64,000 bases of DNA. Source: an uncultured Cellvibrionales bacterium (GTDB lineage: Bacteria; Pseudomonadota; Gammaproteobacteria; Pseudomonadales; Porticoccaceae). Positions within the stretch are counted from its first letter, which is position 1. Every line of letters begins with the position of its first letter. Below, one piece after another: positions 54,994 to 63,794 of this stretch. A program made the position numbers and the translations under genes. Location of the stretch: contig CAJWCO010000004.1 of the NCBI GenBank assembly GCA_913031145.1, positions 1 to 64,000 on the forward strand, written 5' to 3'. The notes beneath the pieces were generated by a model. The model had not been told where the DNA came from, did no database searches, and was given only the letters and a program-made list of their open reading frames with translations.

Positions 54994-55695
54994 ATGCGAA
55001 AACACACCATTTTAGTTGTCGATGATGAAGAAGCTATCCGCGAGATGCTAGGCATAGCATTGGAATCAGCGTCATTTAATGTGTTGTATGCGCAAAATGC
55101 GCAACGTGCGCATGCACTGATCATCGACCGAAAGCCGAATCTCGTTTTGCTAGATTGGATGATGCCAGGTACCTCAGGGTTGGAGCTTCTGAGAAGACTT
55201 AAACGCGACCCACTGACCGAAAGTATTCCTGTCATACTGTTAACGGCAAAAGTGGAGGAGGGCGGGAAGGTCAAAGGTCTTGACTCCGGAGCGGATGATT
55301 ATGTGTCTAAGCCGTTCTCTCCCCGTGAATTGATCGCGCGCATCAAGGCGGTTTTGCGTCGGGTTGCTCGCGATGAATTAGTTGAGTTAATCGAGGTTGG
55401 CGAGTTAATACTTGATCCTGCCACACACCGGGTGAGCATCGAGGATCAGCCTATCAAACTGGGGGCCACAGAATTTCGATTATTGCAGTTTTTTCTGACG
55501 CACCAAGAGCGCGTGTACTCGCGGGGCCAAATTCTCGACCATGTCTGGGGTGGCAACGTTTACCTGAATGAGCGCACAGTTGATGTTCATATCGGGCGTT
55601 TGCGCAAGGCGATTTCGGTTGCAGGACACGAAAACTATGTGCAGACTGTTCGAGGCGCTGGGTATCGGTTTTCCGCTCAGTTACCCAAAGGTTAA
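54994..55695 (+). CDS. phoB: Phosphate regulon response regulator PhoB
   Basis: OmpR-type activator of phosphate-starvation genes. ATG 54994 has GAGG six bases upstream; 233 residues. The receiver has the acidic pair in VVDDEEAIREML, phosphoacceptor Asp54 in VLLDWMMPGTSG, and Lys in YVSKPFSPREL. The winged-helix DNA-binding domain (about 130-230) has LGATEFRLLQFFLTH, VYSRGQILDHVWG, ERTVDVHIGRLRKAI and TVRGAGYRFS. It likely binds the boxes before itself, the porin and pstS. Followed 17 bases later by phoR. Confidence 0.97.
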   Translation: MRKHTILVVDDEEAIREMLGIALESASFNVLYAQNAQRAHALIIDRKPNLVLLDWMMPGTSGLELLRRLKRDPLTESIPVILLTAKVEEGGKVKGLDSGADDYVSKPFSPRELIARIKAVLRRVARDELVELIEVGELILDPATHRVSIEDQPIKLGATEFRLLQFFLTHQERVYSRGQILDHVWGGNVYLNERTVDVHIGRLRKAISVAGHENYVQTVRGAGYRFSAQLPKG

Positions 55696-55712
55696 CCGAG
55701 GAATGAAATTCA

Positions 55713-56987
55713 GTGCGACCGGGTCTATCCAGCGAGTTGCGACGCATTATTGGCATCACCGTATTTTGTCTTTTTTTTGGAGTGAGTGCACAGGCCACAA
55801 TCGAGGTCTTGTTGCTTGGATGTGTGGTGTACTTACTATGGTCCCTGCGCATGGTACTCAGGCTGTTCGCTTGGGTAGACGGCGGTATGCGAGGATCGCC
55901 ACCCGACAGTGACGGCGTTTGGGGTGAGATTAGCGACACATTGAACCGGCAAAGAAGACGTCATCGTCGGGCGAAAGAAAAAATGCGCCAGACGATTACA
56001 CGAACGATGCGCATGACCGAGGCCCTCGACGAGGGTATGTTGGTTCTCAACAGTGACCGCTCTCTCGACTGGTGGAATTATGCCGCCGAAAGTCTCGTCG
56101 GTCTGAGGTCACTGGACCGCGGCACCGCAATTATTAATTTGATTCGCGACCCTGCATTTGTCACTTTTATCAACGAAGCGAACTTTTCAGAACCTCTTCG
56201 GTTGGCGTCAGCTAATCAGTCAGGGCGGTTGCTGGAATTTTCAGGCTCGCACTTTGGGCGTGGTGAAGTGGTGCTCATCGTGACTGATATTACTCGAGTT
56301 CATGGTCTTGAAAGAATGCGCAAAGAGTTTGTTGCCAATGTGTCACACGAGTTGCGCACACCTTTGACCGTTATTAGGGGCTATATCGAAACATTAAAAG
56401 CTTTGCCAGAGGTGCCGTCAGGAATGGACAAAGCCTTCAACAATATTGCTGTGCAAGCCGAAAAAATGCAGACCTTAGCCGATGACCTTATTGTACTTTC
56501 TAAATTAGAATCTGAGGGCACCCCTGAAGCGTGTGAGCCGATTAATGTGAGTGCACTGTTATACGAAATTGTTGCTGATGCGCGTGAGTTAAGCTCCGGC
56601 AAGCACCGATTTGATATTCAGTGTGACGAGCAACTTGGGTTTCAGGTAAGCGCAAAAGATCTTAGGAGCACACTTGGGAATGTTATCTTGAATGCCGTGC
56701 GGCATAATCCCCGGGGGGCGAAAATAGAAATTAATGTGACTGAGGAAGATAATCATTGGAACGTTGCAATACGCGATGATGGTATTGGTATAGATCCAAT
56801 AGAGATCCCCCGTATCACAGAGAGATTTTATCGGGTTGATGCCAGTCGGAACTCAACCTCCGGTGGGACCGGTCTTGGGTTGGCAATCGTCAAGCATACT
56901 TTGAATCGTTATGGGGGTAGTTTGGTGATCAATAGCCGCAGTGACGAAGGCGCGGAATTTCTGTGTCGTTGGCCTAAGGCGCGTTGA
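55713..56987 (+). CDS. phoR: Phosphate regulon sensor histidine kinase PhoR
   Basis: Inner-membrane kinase that phosphorylates PhoB when PstSCAB-PhoU signals phosphate shortage. The start is GTG 55713 (AGGA upstream); 424 residues, close to E. coli PhoR (431). N-terminal hydrophobic hairpin (about 12-50) without a large periplasmic domain, a basic linker, a PAS domain (about 100-195), then H-box FVANVSHELRTPLTVIRGY with His212, N-box LGNVILNAVRHNP, and G-boxes IRDDGIGID and GGTGLGLAIVKH. As usual for PhoR, sensing is probably through Pst/PhoU and not by a periplasmic ligand. Confidence 0.96.
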   Translation: MRPGLSSELRRIIGITVFCLFFGVSAQATIEVLLLGCVVYLLWSLRMVLRLFAWVDGGMRGSPPDSDGVWGEISDTLNRQRRRHRRAKEKMRQTITRTMRMTEALDEGMLVLNSDRSLDWWNYAAESLVGLRSLDRGTAIINLIRDPAFVTFINEANFSEPLRLASANQSGRLLEFSGSHFGRGEVVLIVTDITRVHGLERMRKEFVANVSHELRTPLTVIRGYIETLKALPEVPSGMDKAFNNIAVQAEKMQTLADDLIVLSKLESEGTPEACEPINVSALLYEIVADARELSSGKHRFDIQCDEQLGFQVSAKDLRSTLGNVILNAVRHNPRGAKIEINVTEEDNHWNVAIRDDGIGIDPIEIPRITERFYRVDASRNSTSGGTGLGLAIVKHTLNRYGGSLVINSRSDEGAEFLCRWPKAR

Positions 56988-57052
56988 TAATATTATTTGA
57001 ACGGCGCCTCGATGTATGCGTTCTCGAACCTGTTTATGAACGCGTTAGATTA

Positions 57053-57077
57053 GGGGCGAACTTCCTGTGTCCGCCCC
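57053..57077. terminator. Hairpin between phoR and the convergent porin gene
   Basis: GGGGCG (57053-57058) and CGCCCC (57072-57077) with a 13-base loop. There is no T-run, so at best it is an imperfect terminator for the convergent phoR and porin transcripts. Confidence 0.35.
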
Positions 57078-57090
57078 CAAATTGCGTTAT

Positions 57091-57130
57091 CGTTTCGACA
57101 TAGCCGTGATTTTCAGCGTTTCGACATGGC
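57091..57130. repeat. Short direct repeat
   Basis: CGTTTCGACAT at 57091-57101 and again at 57117-57127, extended by a similar A/GGC. The copies are 26 bases apart in the convergent gap after phoR. Origin and function unknown. Confidence 0.5.
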
Positions 57131-57160
57131 TGCCGAACAATTTGTTCTAGTACACGCCGG

Positions 57161-58180
57161 CTAAAATTTTTGTTCCAATCCTATGCCCATTGCTTTTTGG
57201 TCGTCGGATTGCCCATCAAAATCGCGGTTTTCGGTGAAGAAAATATACATCTTTGTGTCTTTTGCGACCTTGTAATCGGCACCAAATGATAGCGTCTCCT
57301 CCTCGTTGGTGCCCTCACCGGTGACTCGACCAAACTGAGCTTTAAAGACGGTTTTACCCGCTGTGTAGGCGGCACTCAAAAAATAGCCACTTTCATCTAC
57401 ACTGTTATCATTTGTTTGATTTTTTTGATGCATGGCTCCAATTGTCAGTGCGTTTAAGCGATAGCGTGCCACAAGCCGCAGAAGATCTTGGTTGTCGATA
57501 TCTTCATCTCCGGCGATCGCAACATAAAGATTATCTCCTGTATAACTTACGGAGTAGCCTATGCCATCACTAAGTCCTGTATCGTCTATGCCGTCGCTGT
57601 TGGTATCACTCCCTTCACCCGGCACCATGGCTATTGTGGCGTTTAAACCAAAAAATTTTGAGGTGCTGACACCGATGATATTGGATACGCGATTTTCGCC
57701 TTCGAAGGTGTTTTTTATGTCTCCTTCGAGATCATTAAAAAGGTCGATTTTATTTTGAGCTACCTTACTTGGTGTGTCACGTTTGCCGGCCCATAGTCGC
57801 CCTAAATCGCCACTAATGGCCAGAGTAATGTTCCGTTGAGAGAATGTCGATCGATCGCTAGTCACCAAGCAACTTTCATCGCGGACCGCATTTGCTGGGC
57901 AGACGGTACTTTTTGACGTTTTATTACCATCGTCGGGGTAGACTTCAAATTCTGCCGCATAGTGGACAAAAAGTGTGTCTGACAGGGGCCGCTTCCCTAT
58001 GAATCCGACGCGAGAGGCGTTGCTGTTCAATTGCCATTCACTTGCACCGTTGACGTCGCTATTTACCATGGAAAGATTGATCTTGCCGTAGAGTTTTTCT
58101 TCTGGCTCGGCAACAACATTGGGGGCGACACACGCAATAAATAACTTGCCAAGTATAATGAGTAATGACCAACGTTTCAT
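57161..58180 (-). CDS. Gram-negative porin, probably phosphate-regulated
   Basis: Outer-membrane beta-barrel of 339 residues. Signal peptide with cleavage after NVVA (mature EPEEKLYGKINLSM), first strand typical of general porins (LYGKINLSMVNSD), ASRVGFIGKRPL, GRLWAGKRDTPS, and the C-terminal strand KAMGIGLEQKF ending in Phe. A long acidic loop resembles calcium-binding repeats (SDTNSDGIDDTGLSDG). The divergent Pho box and shared intergenic region with pstS suggest induction by phosphate starvation and uptake of phosphate or phosphorylated compounds, but the family itself is a general porin and not OprP. Confidence 0.88.
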   Translation of the reverse strand: MKRWSLLIILGKLFIACVAPNVVAEPEEKLYGKINLSMVNSDVNGASEWQLNSNASRVGFIGKRPLSDTLFVHYAAEFEVYPDDGNKTSKSTVCPANAVRDESCLVTSDRSTFSQRNITLAISGDLGRLWAGKRDTPSKVAQNKIDLFNDLEGDIKNTFEGENRVSNIIGVSTSKFFGLNATIAMVPGEGSDTNSDGIDDTGLSDGIGYSVSYTGDNLYVAIAGDEDIDNQDLLRLVARYRLNALTIGAMHQKNQTNDNSVDESGYFLSAAYTAGKTVFKAQFGRVTGEGTNEEETLSFGADYKVAKDTKMYIFFTENRDFDGQSDDQKAMGIGLEQKF

Positions 58181-58263
58181 GCTGATGTCCTTTTTAAAAG
58201 AGTAAAATGGGTTTGTAAAGCTATCGTTTCGTTGACTAGCGCGTCAAAAGATATGCCATTTTT

Positions 58264-58281
58264 GTTACAAATTAATGACAG
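58264..58281 (-). promoter_or_regulatory. Pho box upstream of the porin gene
   Basis: Read on the minus strand: CTGTCAT, TAAT, TTGTAAC. The first half is identical to the PhoB consensus, the second matches five of seven, with the correct four-base spacer. It lies about 85 bases upstream of the porin ATG; a CATATCT segment about ten bases downstream could be the -10. Confidence 0.65.
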
Positions 58282-58291
58282 TCCGAAGGAT

Positions 58292-58309
58292 TTGTCATTT
58301 TTTTGTCAT
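58292..58309 (+). promoter_or_regulatory. Pho box upstream of pstS
   Basis: TTGTCAT, TTTT, TTGTCAT: two identical halves, each one base from CTGTCAT, with the correct 11-base period. A TTATAT/TATAGT segment at 58317-58325 lies about one turn downstream and fits a -10. Strongest Pho box of the window. Confidence 0.85.
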
Positions 58310-58388
58310 ATAGGTTTTATATAGTGAGGGTGTCCACGATGTTCCTTGTCGCGGTCATTCGAAACATAATTTATGTGGGGAGTTGTTC

Positions 58389-59447
58389 ATGTCATATTTT
58401 AGACTAGCTAAAATCATTGTTCTGAGTGTTTCACTTACAGTCGCCGCAGGGCCTTCGGTAGCGCGCGAAACCATTGCTGTTGTTGGATCGTCAACAGTGT
58501 ATCCTTTTTCGACTGTAGTCGCGGAGCGCTATGGCCGAAGCCGCGGTAAGCCGACGCCAAAAGTTGAATCAACAGGTTCGGGCGGAGGTATGAAATTGTT
58601 TTGTGCAGGTGTCGGCACGAATTTTCCGGATATCACGAATTCGTCACGTCGTATCAAGAAATCCGAATTTGACCAGTGCCAAGAAAATGGGGTCAAAGAC
58701 GTCATTGAAGTGCATATTGGGTTTGATGGTATCGTCTTGGCAAATTCAATTGTCACCGAACCTATGAGTCTGACACGAAAAGACATCTTTTTAGCGCTCG
58801 CAGCGCGCATTCCATCCGACACCGACGGACAGTTGATTGATAATCCTCACGAGACATGGCAGCAAGTTAATGCTGCGTTGCCACCCGTGGGCATCGAGGT
58901 GCTTGGGCCTCCCCCCACATCGGGCACTCGCGATGCCTTTGTGGAATTGGCGATGGAAGGCGGTTGCAAACAAATTCCTTGGTTAGCCGAGCTTAAGAAA
59001 ACCGACAAGGACGCGTTCAAGACGATTTGTCATACGGTTAGGGAAGACGGTAAATATATTGAAGCCGGAGAAAATGATAATTTGATCGTGCAAAAATTGC
59101 AGGCAAATCCTAAGGCATTAGGAATTTTCGGGTTTAGTTTTCTAGACCAAAATGCCGATACCGTCCATGGTTCGATGATTGAGTCTGTTGCTCCTAACTT
59201 CGATTCCATTGCAGATAAATCCTATTCCATATCGCGCCCTCTTTACTTTTATGTTAAAAAAGCGCACGTTGGCGTTGTGCCGGGGATTGAAGATTTTTTG
59301 TATGAGTTCACCAGTGAAAAGGCATGGGGAAGTGAGGGCTACCTTGCAGATAAAGGGATGATCCCATTGCCGCGTGAAGTCCGTCTCAGTCGGGCTAAGG
59401 TTGTCCGTAACTTAGTACCAATGAACGGCGATGAAGCATTGAAATAA
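58389..59447 (+). CDS. pstS: Phosphate ABC transporter substrate-binding protein PstS
   Basis: Periplasmic high-affinity phosphate receptor. ATG 58389 follows GGGGAG; 352 residues with a signal peptide (cleavage after GPSVA, mature RETIAVVGSSTVYPF). Phosphate-loop motifs: VGSSTVYPFSTVVAE, ESTGSGGGMKLFC, TNSSRRIKKSEF and PPTSGTRDAFVELAM. It belongs to the long PstS group found in Pseudomonas-like bacteria. A small AGACG/CGTCT hairpin after it (59486-59500) could reduce read-through into pstC and give excess binding protein. Confidence 0.96.
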   Translation: MSYFRLAKIIVLSVSLTVAAGPSVARETIAVVGSSTVYPFSTVVAERYGRSRGKPTPKVESTGSGGGMKLFCAGVGTNFPDITNSSRRIKKSEFDQCQENGVKDVIEVHIGFDGIVLANSIVTEPMSLTRKDIFLALAARIPSDTDGQLIDNPHETWQQVNAALPPVGIEVLGPPPTSGTRDAFVELAMEGGCKQIPWLAELKKTDKDAFKTICHTVREDGKYIEAGENDNLIVQKLQANPKALGIFGFSFLDQNADTVHGSMIESVAPNFDSIADKSYSISRPLYFYVKKAHVGVVPGIEDFLYEFTSEKAWGSEGYLADKGMIPLPREVRLSRAKVVRNLVPMNGDEALK

Positions 59448-59521
59448 TGAGCGCGACTTGTCACAGTAGCGTGTGGTGATAAATAAGACGCGAGCCGTCT
59501 CTTGAGGTTGACCTTAGCCCT

Positions 59522-60910
59522 ATGCATGCAACGGATCTGTTTTTTTTATTAGTAGGTCTTACCGTCCTTGCTTTTTATATGGGGCGCGGTAAGGCAAGCC
59601 AGATTGCGCAGGGCCTCGGAGGTATTCGCAACCTCCATTCGCTGCCCAGTTATTATGGTCATTACACCGCGCTCTACTGTGGTTTCCCGGCGTTGCTTCT
59701 GCTCTGTGCATGGAGTATTTTTGAAGGGCCGGTCATCATCGGGATGGTGATGGACTCTCTGCCTTCTGATCTGCGTCCTAGTGGCTCAGTGGAATACAAG
59801 TTATTAGCCAACAAAATCAGTAATATTTCGCTGGGTATCTTGCCTACGATCAATCAACCCGACGCGCTCATTACTGCAGCAGAAACGTTGCAGCGGTACA
59901 GTCAGCTTTCACGCTGGAGTATGACGGCGTTGGTGTCTAGCATTGCTTTACTAGGGCTCATGTGGGCGCGGTCTATGATTGTGGCCGAACTTCGTGCTCG
60001 TCAGCGCGTTGAGACTGCGGTGCGGTATGCTCTCTTTGCATGTGCGTGTGTGGCAATTTTTACGACCCTTGGTATTGTGCTGTCTGTTTTGTTTGAGTCG
60101 CTGCAGTTCTTTAAGTCGGTTCCAGTGGCTGATTTTATTTTTGGTCTTGAGTGGAGCCCTCAAATGGCCATTCGTGCCGATCAGGTTGGATCGTCAGGCA
60201 GCTTTGGCGCCGTTCCTTTATTTGTTGGTACGTTACTAGTTTCTGTCGTGGCAATGTTTGTTGCTGTGCCGATCGGCCTTATGTCAGCGATTTATTTAGC
60301 CGAATACGCGCATAAATCCGTTCGCGCATATGCTAAGCCCGCTTTAGAAATCCTGGCGGGTATCCCAACAGTGGTGTATGGGTTTTTCGCGGCACTGACA
60401 GTGGCGCCGTTCTTGCGTAATGTCGGAGAAAGTTATGGTTTGTCAGTATCCTCGGAAAGTGCGTTAGCAGCAGGGCTAGTGATGGGCGTAATGATTATTC
60501 CGTTCATTTCCTCGTTAGCTGATGATGTTATTACTGCAGTCCCCCAGGCGATGCGCGATGGCTCTTTGGCTATGGGGGCAACCCATTCTGAGACTGTCAG
60601 GCGGGTGGTGATTCCTGCGGCCTTGCCAGGTATTGTGGCAGGAATTATGTTGGCTATTTCAAGGGCGATTGGCGAGACTATGATCGTTGTTATGGCGTCA
60701 GGTCTGGCCGCAAATATGACCTTTAATCCTCTGGATTCTGTGACCACGGTGACGGTGCAAATTGTGACGTTATTAACGGGTGATCAGGAGTTTGACAGTG
60801 CTAAAACCCTGGCGGCTTTCGCATTGGGGTTGATGCTGTTTTTAATCACATTGATTCTGAACATTATTGCACTACAGGTTGTAAAACGCTTTCGGGAGCA
60901 GTATGAGTAA
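59522..60910 (+). CDS. pstC: Phosphate ABC transporter permease PstC (extended form)
   Basis: Inner-membrane permease of 462 residues, longer than E. coli PstC (319) because of an N-terminal extension with two extra hydrophobic segments (about 5-22 and 52-75) and a linker domain. The ABC-permease core lies in the C-terminal half: GAVPLFVGTLLVSVVAMFVAVP, GLMSAIYLAEYA, GIPTVVYGFFAAL and the coupling-loop EAA-type motif DGSLAMGATHSETVRRVVIPAAL. It overlaps pstA by eight bases. Confidence 0.95.
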   Translation: MHATDLFFLLVGLTVLAFYMGRGKASQIAQGLGGIRNLHSLPSYYGHYTALYCGFPALLLLCAWSIFEGPVIIGMVMDSLPSDLRPSGSVEYKLLANKISNISLGILPTINQPDALITAAETLQRYSQLSRWSMTALVSSIALLGLMWARSMIVAELRARQRVETAVRYALFACACVAIFTTLGIVLSVLFESLQFFKSVPVADFIFGLEWSPQMAIRADQVGSSGSFGAVPLFVGTLLVSVVAMFVAVPIGLMSAIYLAEYAHKSVRAYAKPALEILAGIPTVVYGFFAALTVAPFLRNVGESYGLSVSSESALAAGLVMGVMIIPFISSLADDVITAVPQAMRDGSLAMGATHSETVRRVVIPAALPGIVAGIMLAISRAIGETMIVVMASGLAANMTFNPLDSVTTVTVQIVTLLTGDQEFDSAKTLAAFALGLMLFLITLILNIIALQVVKRFREQYE

Positions 60911-62183
60911 AACGCCACAACACCTCGAGAAAATCCAGCGCTCGCTCGTCAGGCGTTATCGTGCTGAAAAAGCCTTTCGATGGTGCGGTATGCTTGCCGT
61001 TACACTCGGGCTCACGGCCGTCTTAGTTGTTTTTGCGGACATTTTTATGAAAGGTACGGGCGCCTTCTCAGCGACTTACATCGCGCTAGACGTCACTTAT
61101 GATCGAGAAGTCTTAGGGATTGAAAACTTTGCTGATCAGCGGCAGGTCAATACTGCGGACTGGGAGGCGCTTTTAAAAACGGCATTACGCAAAGAGTTCC
61201 CAGACGTACGTAAACGTTCGGAAAAACGAAAGCTATATGCGCTTGCAAGTAATGCTGCGGGTTACGATATAAAGGACCGCCTGCTGGCTAATTTGAGGCT
61301 CTTGGGTGAAACTGAAACGATTTGGATTCTAGCCGATGACGACATTGATGCGTATTACAAGAGCTGGTTGGGAGGCAATGCTTACACCGCAAGGCTGACA
61401 GATGGGCAACTCGGTGCACTGCAAGCTCTGATTGACACAGACCGCATACAGCTACATTTCAATGCAAATTTTTTGAGCCGGGGCGATTCGAGAGAGCCCG
61501 AGCAAGCTGGGATAAAAGGCGCCGTGGTCGGATCTTTTATGACACTTATTTTAACGCTGGTATTGTCGTTCCCAATCGGTATTGCGGCGGCTATTTACTT
61601 GGAAGAATTTGCACCTAAGAATGCCCTGACCGAGTTCATTGAAGTCAATATTAACAATCTCGCGGCAGTACCCTCTATTATTTTCGGATTGTTGGGGCTT
61701 GCCATCTTTATTAACCTATTTCACATTCCACGCTCGATACCGATCGTTGGAGGTTTGGTGTTGGCGGTGATGACGTTGCCAACCGTTATTATCACGAGTC
61801 GTGCGGCGATAAAGTCGGTACCACCCTCCATTAGAGAAGCGTCACTAGGTATGGGCGCATCGCGAAATCAAATGGTACTTCACCATGTTTTACCTCTTGC
61901 TTTGCCCGGTATGTTGACTGGAGCCATCATCGGTATGGCGCGAGCACTCGGTGAGACAGCGCCCTTGTTAATGATCGGTATGGTCGCGTTCATTGTTGAT
62001 ATCCCGAGGGGATTTACAGATCCTGCAACCGTCTTACCTGTGCAAATATTTTTGTGGGCCGACAGCCCGGAGCGAGCCTTTATTGAAAAGACTTCAGCGG
62101 CCATTATGGTTTTGCTAGGATTTCTTGTTACGATGAACATGTCCGCTGTTTGGTTGCGTAAACGACTCGAACGTCGTTGGTGA
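60903..62183 (+). CDS. pstA: Phosphate ABC transporter permease PstA (extended form)
   Basis: Second permease subunit, 426 residues, longer than E. coli PstA (296). An N-terminal membrane helix (about 28-48) is followed by a large insert (about 50-200, periplasmic), then the permease core: GSFMTLILTLVLSFPIGIAA, AAIYLEEFAPKN, LAAVPSIIFGLLGLAIF and EASLGMGASRNQMVLHHVLP. The insert type goes with the extended PstC and is common in marine and pseudomonad lineages. ATG overlaps the pstC end; 13 bases separate it from pstB. Confidence 0.95.
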   Translation: MSKTPQHLEKIQRSLVRRYRAEKAFRWCGMLAVTLGLTAVLVVFADIFMKGTGAFSATYIALDVTYDREVLGIENFADQRQVNTADWEALLKTALRKEFPDVRKRSEKRKLYALASNAAGYDIKDRLLANLRLLGETETIWILADDDIDAYYKSWLGGNAYTARLTDGQLGALQALIDTDRIQLHFNANFLSRGDSREPEQAGIKGAVVGSFMTLILTLVLSFPIGIAAAIYLEEFAPKNALTEFIEVNINNLAAVPSIIFGLLGLAIFINLFHIPRSIPIVGGLVLAVMTLPTVIITSRAAIKSVPPSIREASLGMGASRNQMVLHHVLPLALPGMLTGAIIGMARALGETAPLLMIGMVAFIVDIPRGFTDPATVLPVQIFLWADSPERAFIEKTSAAIMVLLGFLVTMNMSAVWLRKRLERRW

Positions 62184-62196
62184 ATAAGGGTTAGTT

Positions 62197-63081
62197 ATGA
62201 ATACATCTACCACTCTAGGCGTTGGAACTCTGCCTATGTCAGCGACGCAGGACGTTTCCGGTGCCGGACCTGTGAATATCGAGTTGACAGCAACCCAAGC
62301 CACCGTGGGAAGTGCTCAGATTCCCAATGCCAAAATGACGGTAAGAAACGTGAATATCTTTTATGGCGAAAAACAGGCGATCTATGACGTCAACGTCGAT
62401 ATAGGAAAAAACCAAGTGATCGCGATGATTGGTCCCTCGGGTTGTGGAAAATCCACTTTCCTGCGTTCGTTGAATCGTATGAATGATACGATCGATAGCT
62501 GCAGGGTTGAGGGCGATATTCGGATTGACGATGAGAACCTCTATTCTCCGAAGCTCGATGTTGTAGAGTTGAGAGCGCGCGTCGGGATGGTGTTCCAAAA
62601 ACCTAACCCTTTTCCTAAATCAATCTATGATAATGTCGCCTACGGGCCAAAAATCCATGGGTTAGCCGACACGCGTGTTGATCTGGATGAAATGGTTGAA
62701 CGAAGTCTTCGCAAAGCAGGTCTTTGGGATGAAGTAAAAGATCGGCTTTTTCAAGCGGGGACCGGACTGTCAGGCGGCCAGCAACAAAGGTTATGCATAG
62801 CCCGAGCGATTGCCGTGAGTCCCGAGGTCATATTGATGGACGAACCTTGCTCCGCGCTCGACCCTATCGCGACTGCTCGTATCGAAGAGTTGATAGAGGA
62901 ATTGAGTCAGAATTTTACCATTGCGATTGTGACCCACAGCATGCAACAAGCTGCACGAGTTTCGCAGCGAACTGCGTATTTCCATCTGGGTCGGTTGATT
63001 GAGGTCAACCCGACGGAACAGGTTTTCACTAATCCCGAACACTCGTTGACCGAGTCGTATATCACGGGTCGCTTCGGTTAA
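62197..63081 (+). CDS. pstB: Phosphate ABC transporter ATP-binding protein PstB
   Basis: ATPase driving PstCA and, with PhoU, signalling phosphate status to PhoR. The 294-residue protein has the usual PstB core after an N-terminal extension of about 45 residues: [15 protein letters not shown], Walker [39 protein letters not shown], signature [16 protein letters not shown], Walker [16 protein letters not shown] and the switch His in [11 protein letters not shown]. The extension has internal Met codons (codon 14), so the start is less certain than the rest. Confidence 0.97.
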   Translation: MNTSTTLGVGTLPMSATQDVSGAGPVNIELTATQATVGSAQIPNAKMTVRNVNIFYGEKQAIYDVNVDIGKNQVIAMIGPSGCGKSTFLRSLNRMNDTIDSCRVEGDIRIDDENLYSPKLDVVELRARVGMVFQKPNPFPKSIYDNVAYGPKIHGLADTRVDLDEMVERSLRKAGLWDEVKDRLFQAGTGLSGGQQQRLCIARAIAVSPEVILMDEPCSALDPIATARIEELIEELSQNFTIAIVTHSMQQAARVSQRTAYFHLGRLIEVNPTEQVFTNPEHSLTESYITGRFG

Positions 63082-63095
63082 AAGGATTCCAGCTT

Positions 63096-63794
63096 ATGGC
63101 AAATATGTCGTTCGAAAACCACATTGTGAAGCAATTTGATGGGGAATTAGAGGAAGTACGAACCCGCCTGATGGAAATGGGTGGAAAGGTCGAAAAACAG
63201 CTAACGAATGCCATTCGATCTGTCGTAGAGATCGACAGTGCGTTGGCCGAGCAGGTGATTGAGCAAGAAAAGTCTGTGGACGAAATGGAGCTTGATATCG
63301 ATGAAGCTTGCATATTAATTATCGCGCGCAGGCAACCCGCCGCCACTGATTTGCGCCTGATCATGATGGTGAGTAAAGCGGTCAACGACTTAGAGCGGAT
63401 TGGTGATGAGGCCAAAAAAATAGCCAGTCACGCCATTATTTTAGCTGAGCAGGAGGGCCCCGCGAAGGGCTACACTGAAGTGCGGCATTTGGGGACTGGC
63501 GTGGTTGGTATTTTGTCTAATGCGCTGGATGCGTTTGCACGTTTCGACGTTGACGCGGCGATGCGCACGTTGAATGAAGATCAACAGGTCGACCTAGACT
63601 ATCAATCAGCTCTCCGTGAGCTTGTAACGTATATGATGGAGGACCCTAGAAGTATTGGTCGAGTCATTAATATTCTTTGGGTGATTCGCTCGCTAGAACG
63701 CGTAGGTGATCATGCAAAGAATCTTTGTGAGCAGATTGTTTTTGTTGTGAAAGGCAAAGACATTCGACATCAAAGTCACATCGCCCAAGATTAA
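63096..63794 (+). CDS. phoU: Phosphate signalling regulator PhoU
   Basis: Cytoplasmic helical-bundle protein that keeps PhoR in its phosphatase state when phosphate is plentiful. The 232-residue protein has the two symmetrical PhoU repeats (about 15-105 and 120-215). The metal-binding motifs are seen as LERIGDEAKKIASHA and LERVGDHAKNLCEQI, one per repeat. It starts 14 bases after pstB and closes the pstSCAB-phoU operon. Confidence 0.97.
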   Translation: MANMSFENHIVKQFDGELEEVRTRLMEMGGKVEKQLTNAIRSVVEIDSALAEQVIEQEKSVDEMELDIDEACILIIARRQPAATDLRLIMMVSKAVNDLERIGDEAKKIASHAIILAEQEGPAKGYTEVRHLGTGVVGILSNALDAFARFDVDAAMRTLNEDQQVDLDYQSALRELVTYMMEDPRSIGRVINILWVIRSLERVGDHAKNLCEQIVFVVKGKDIRHQSHIAQD

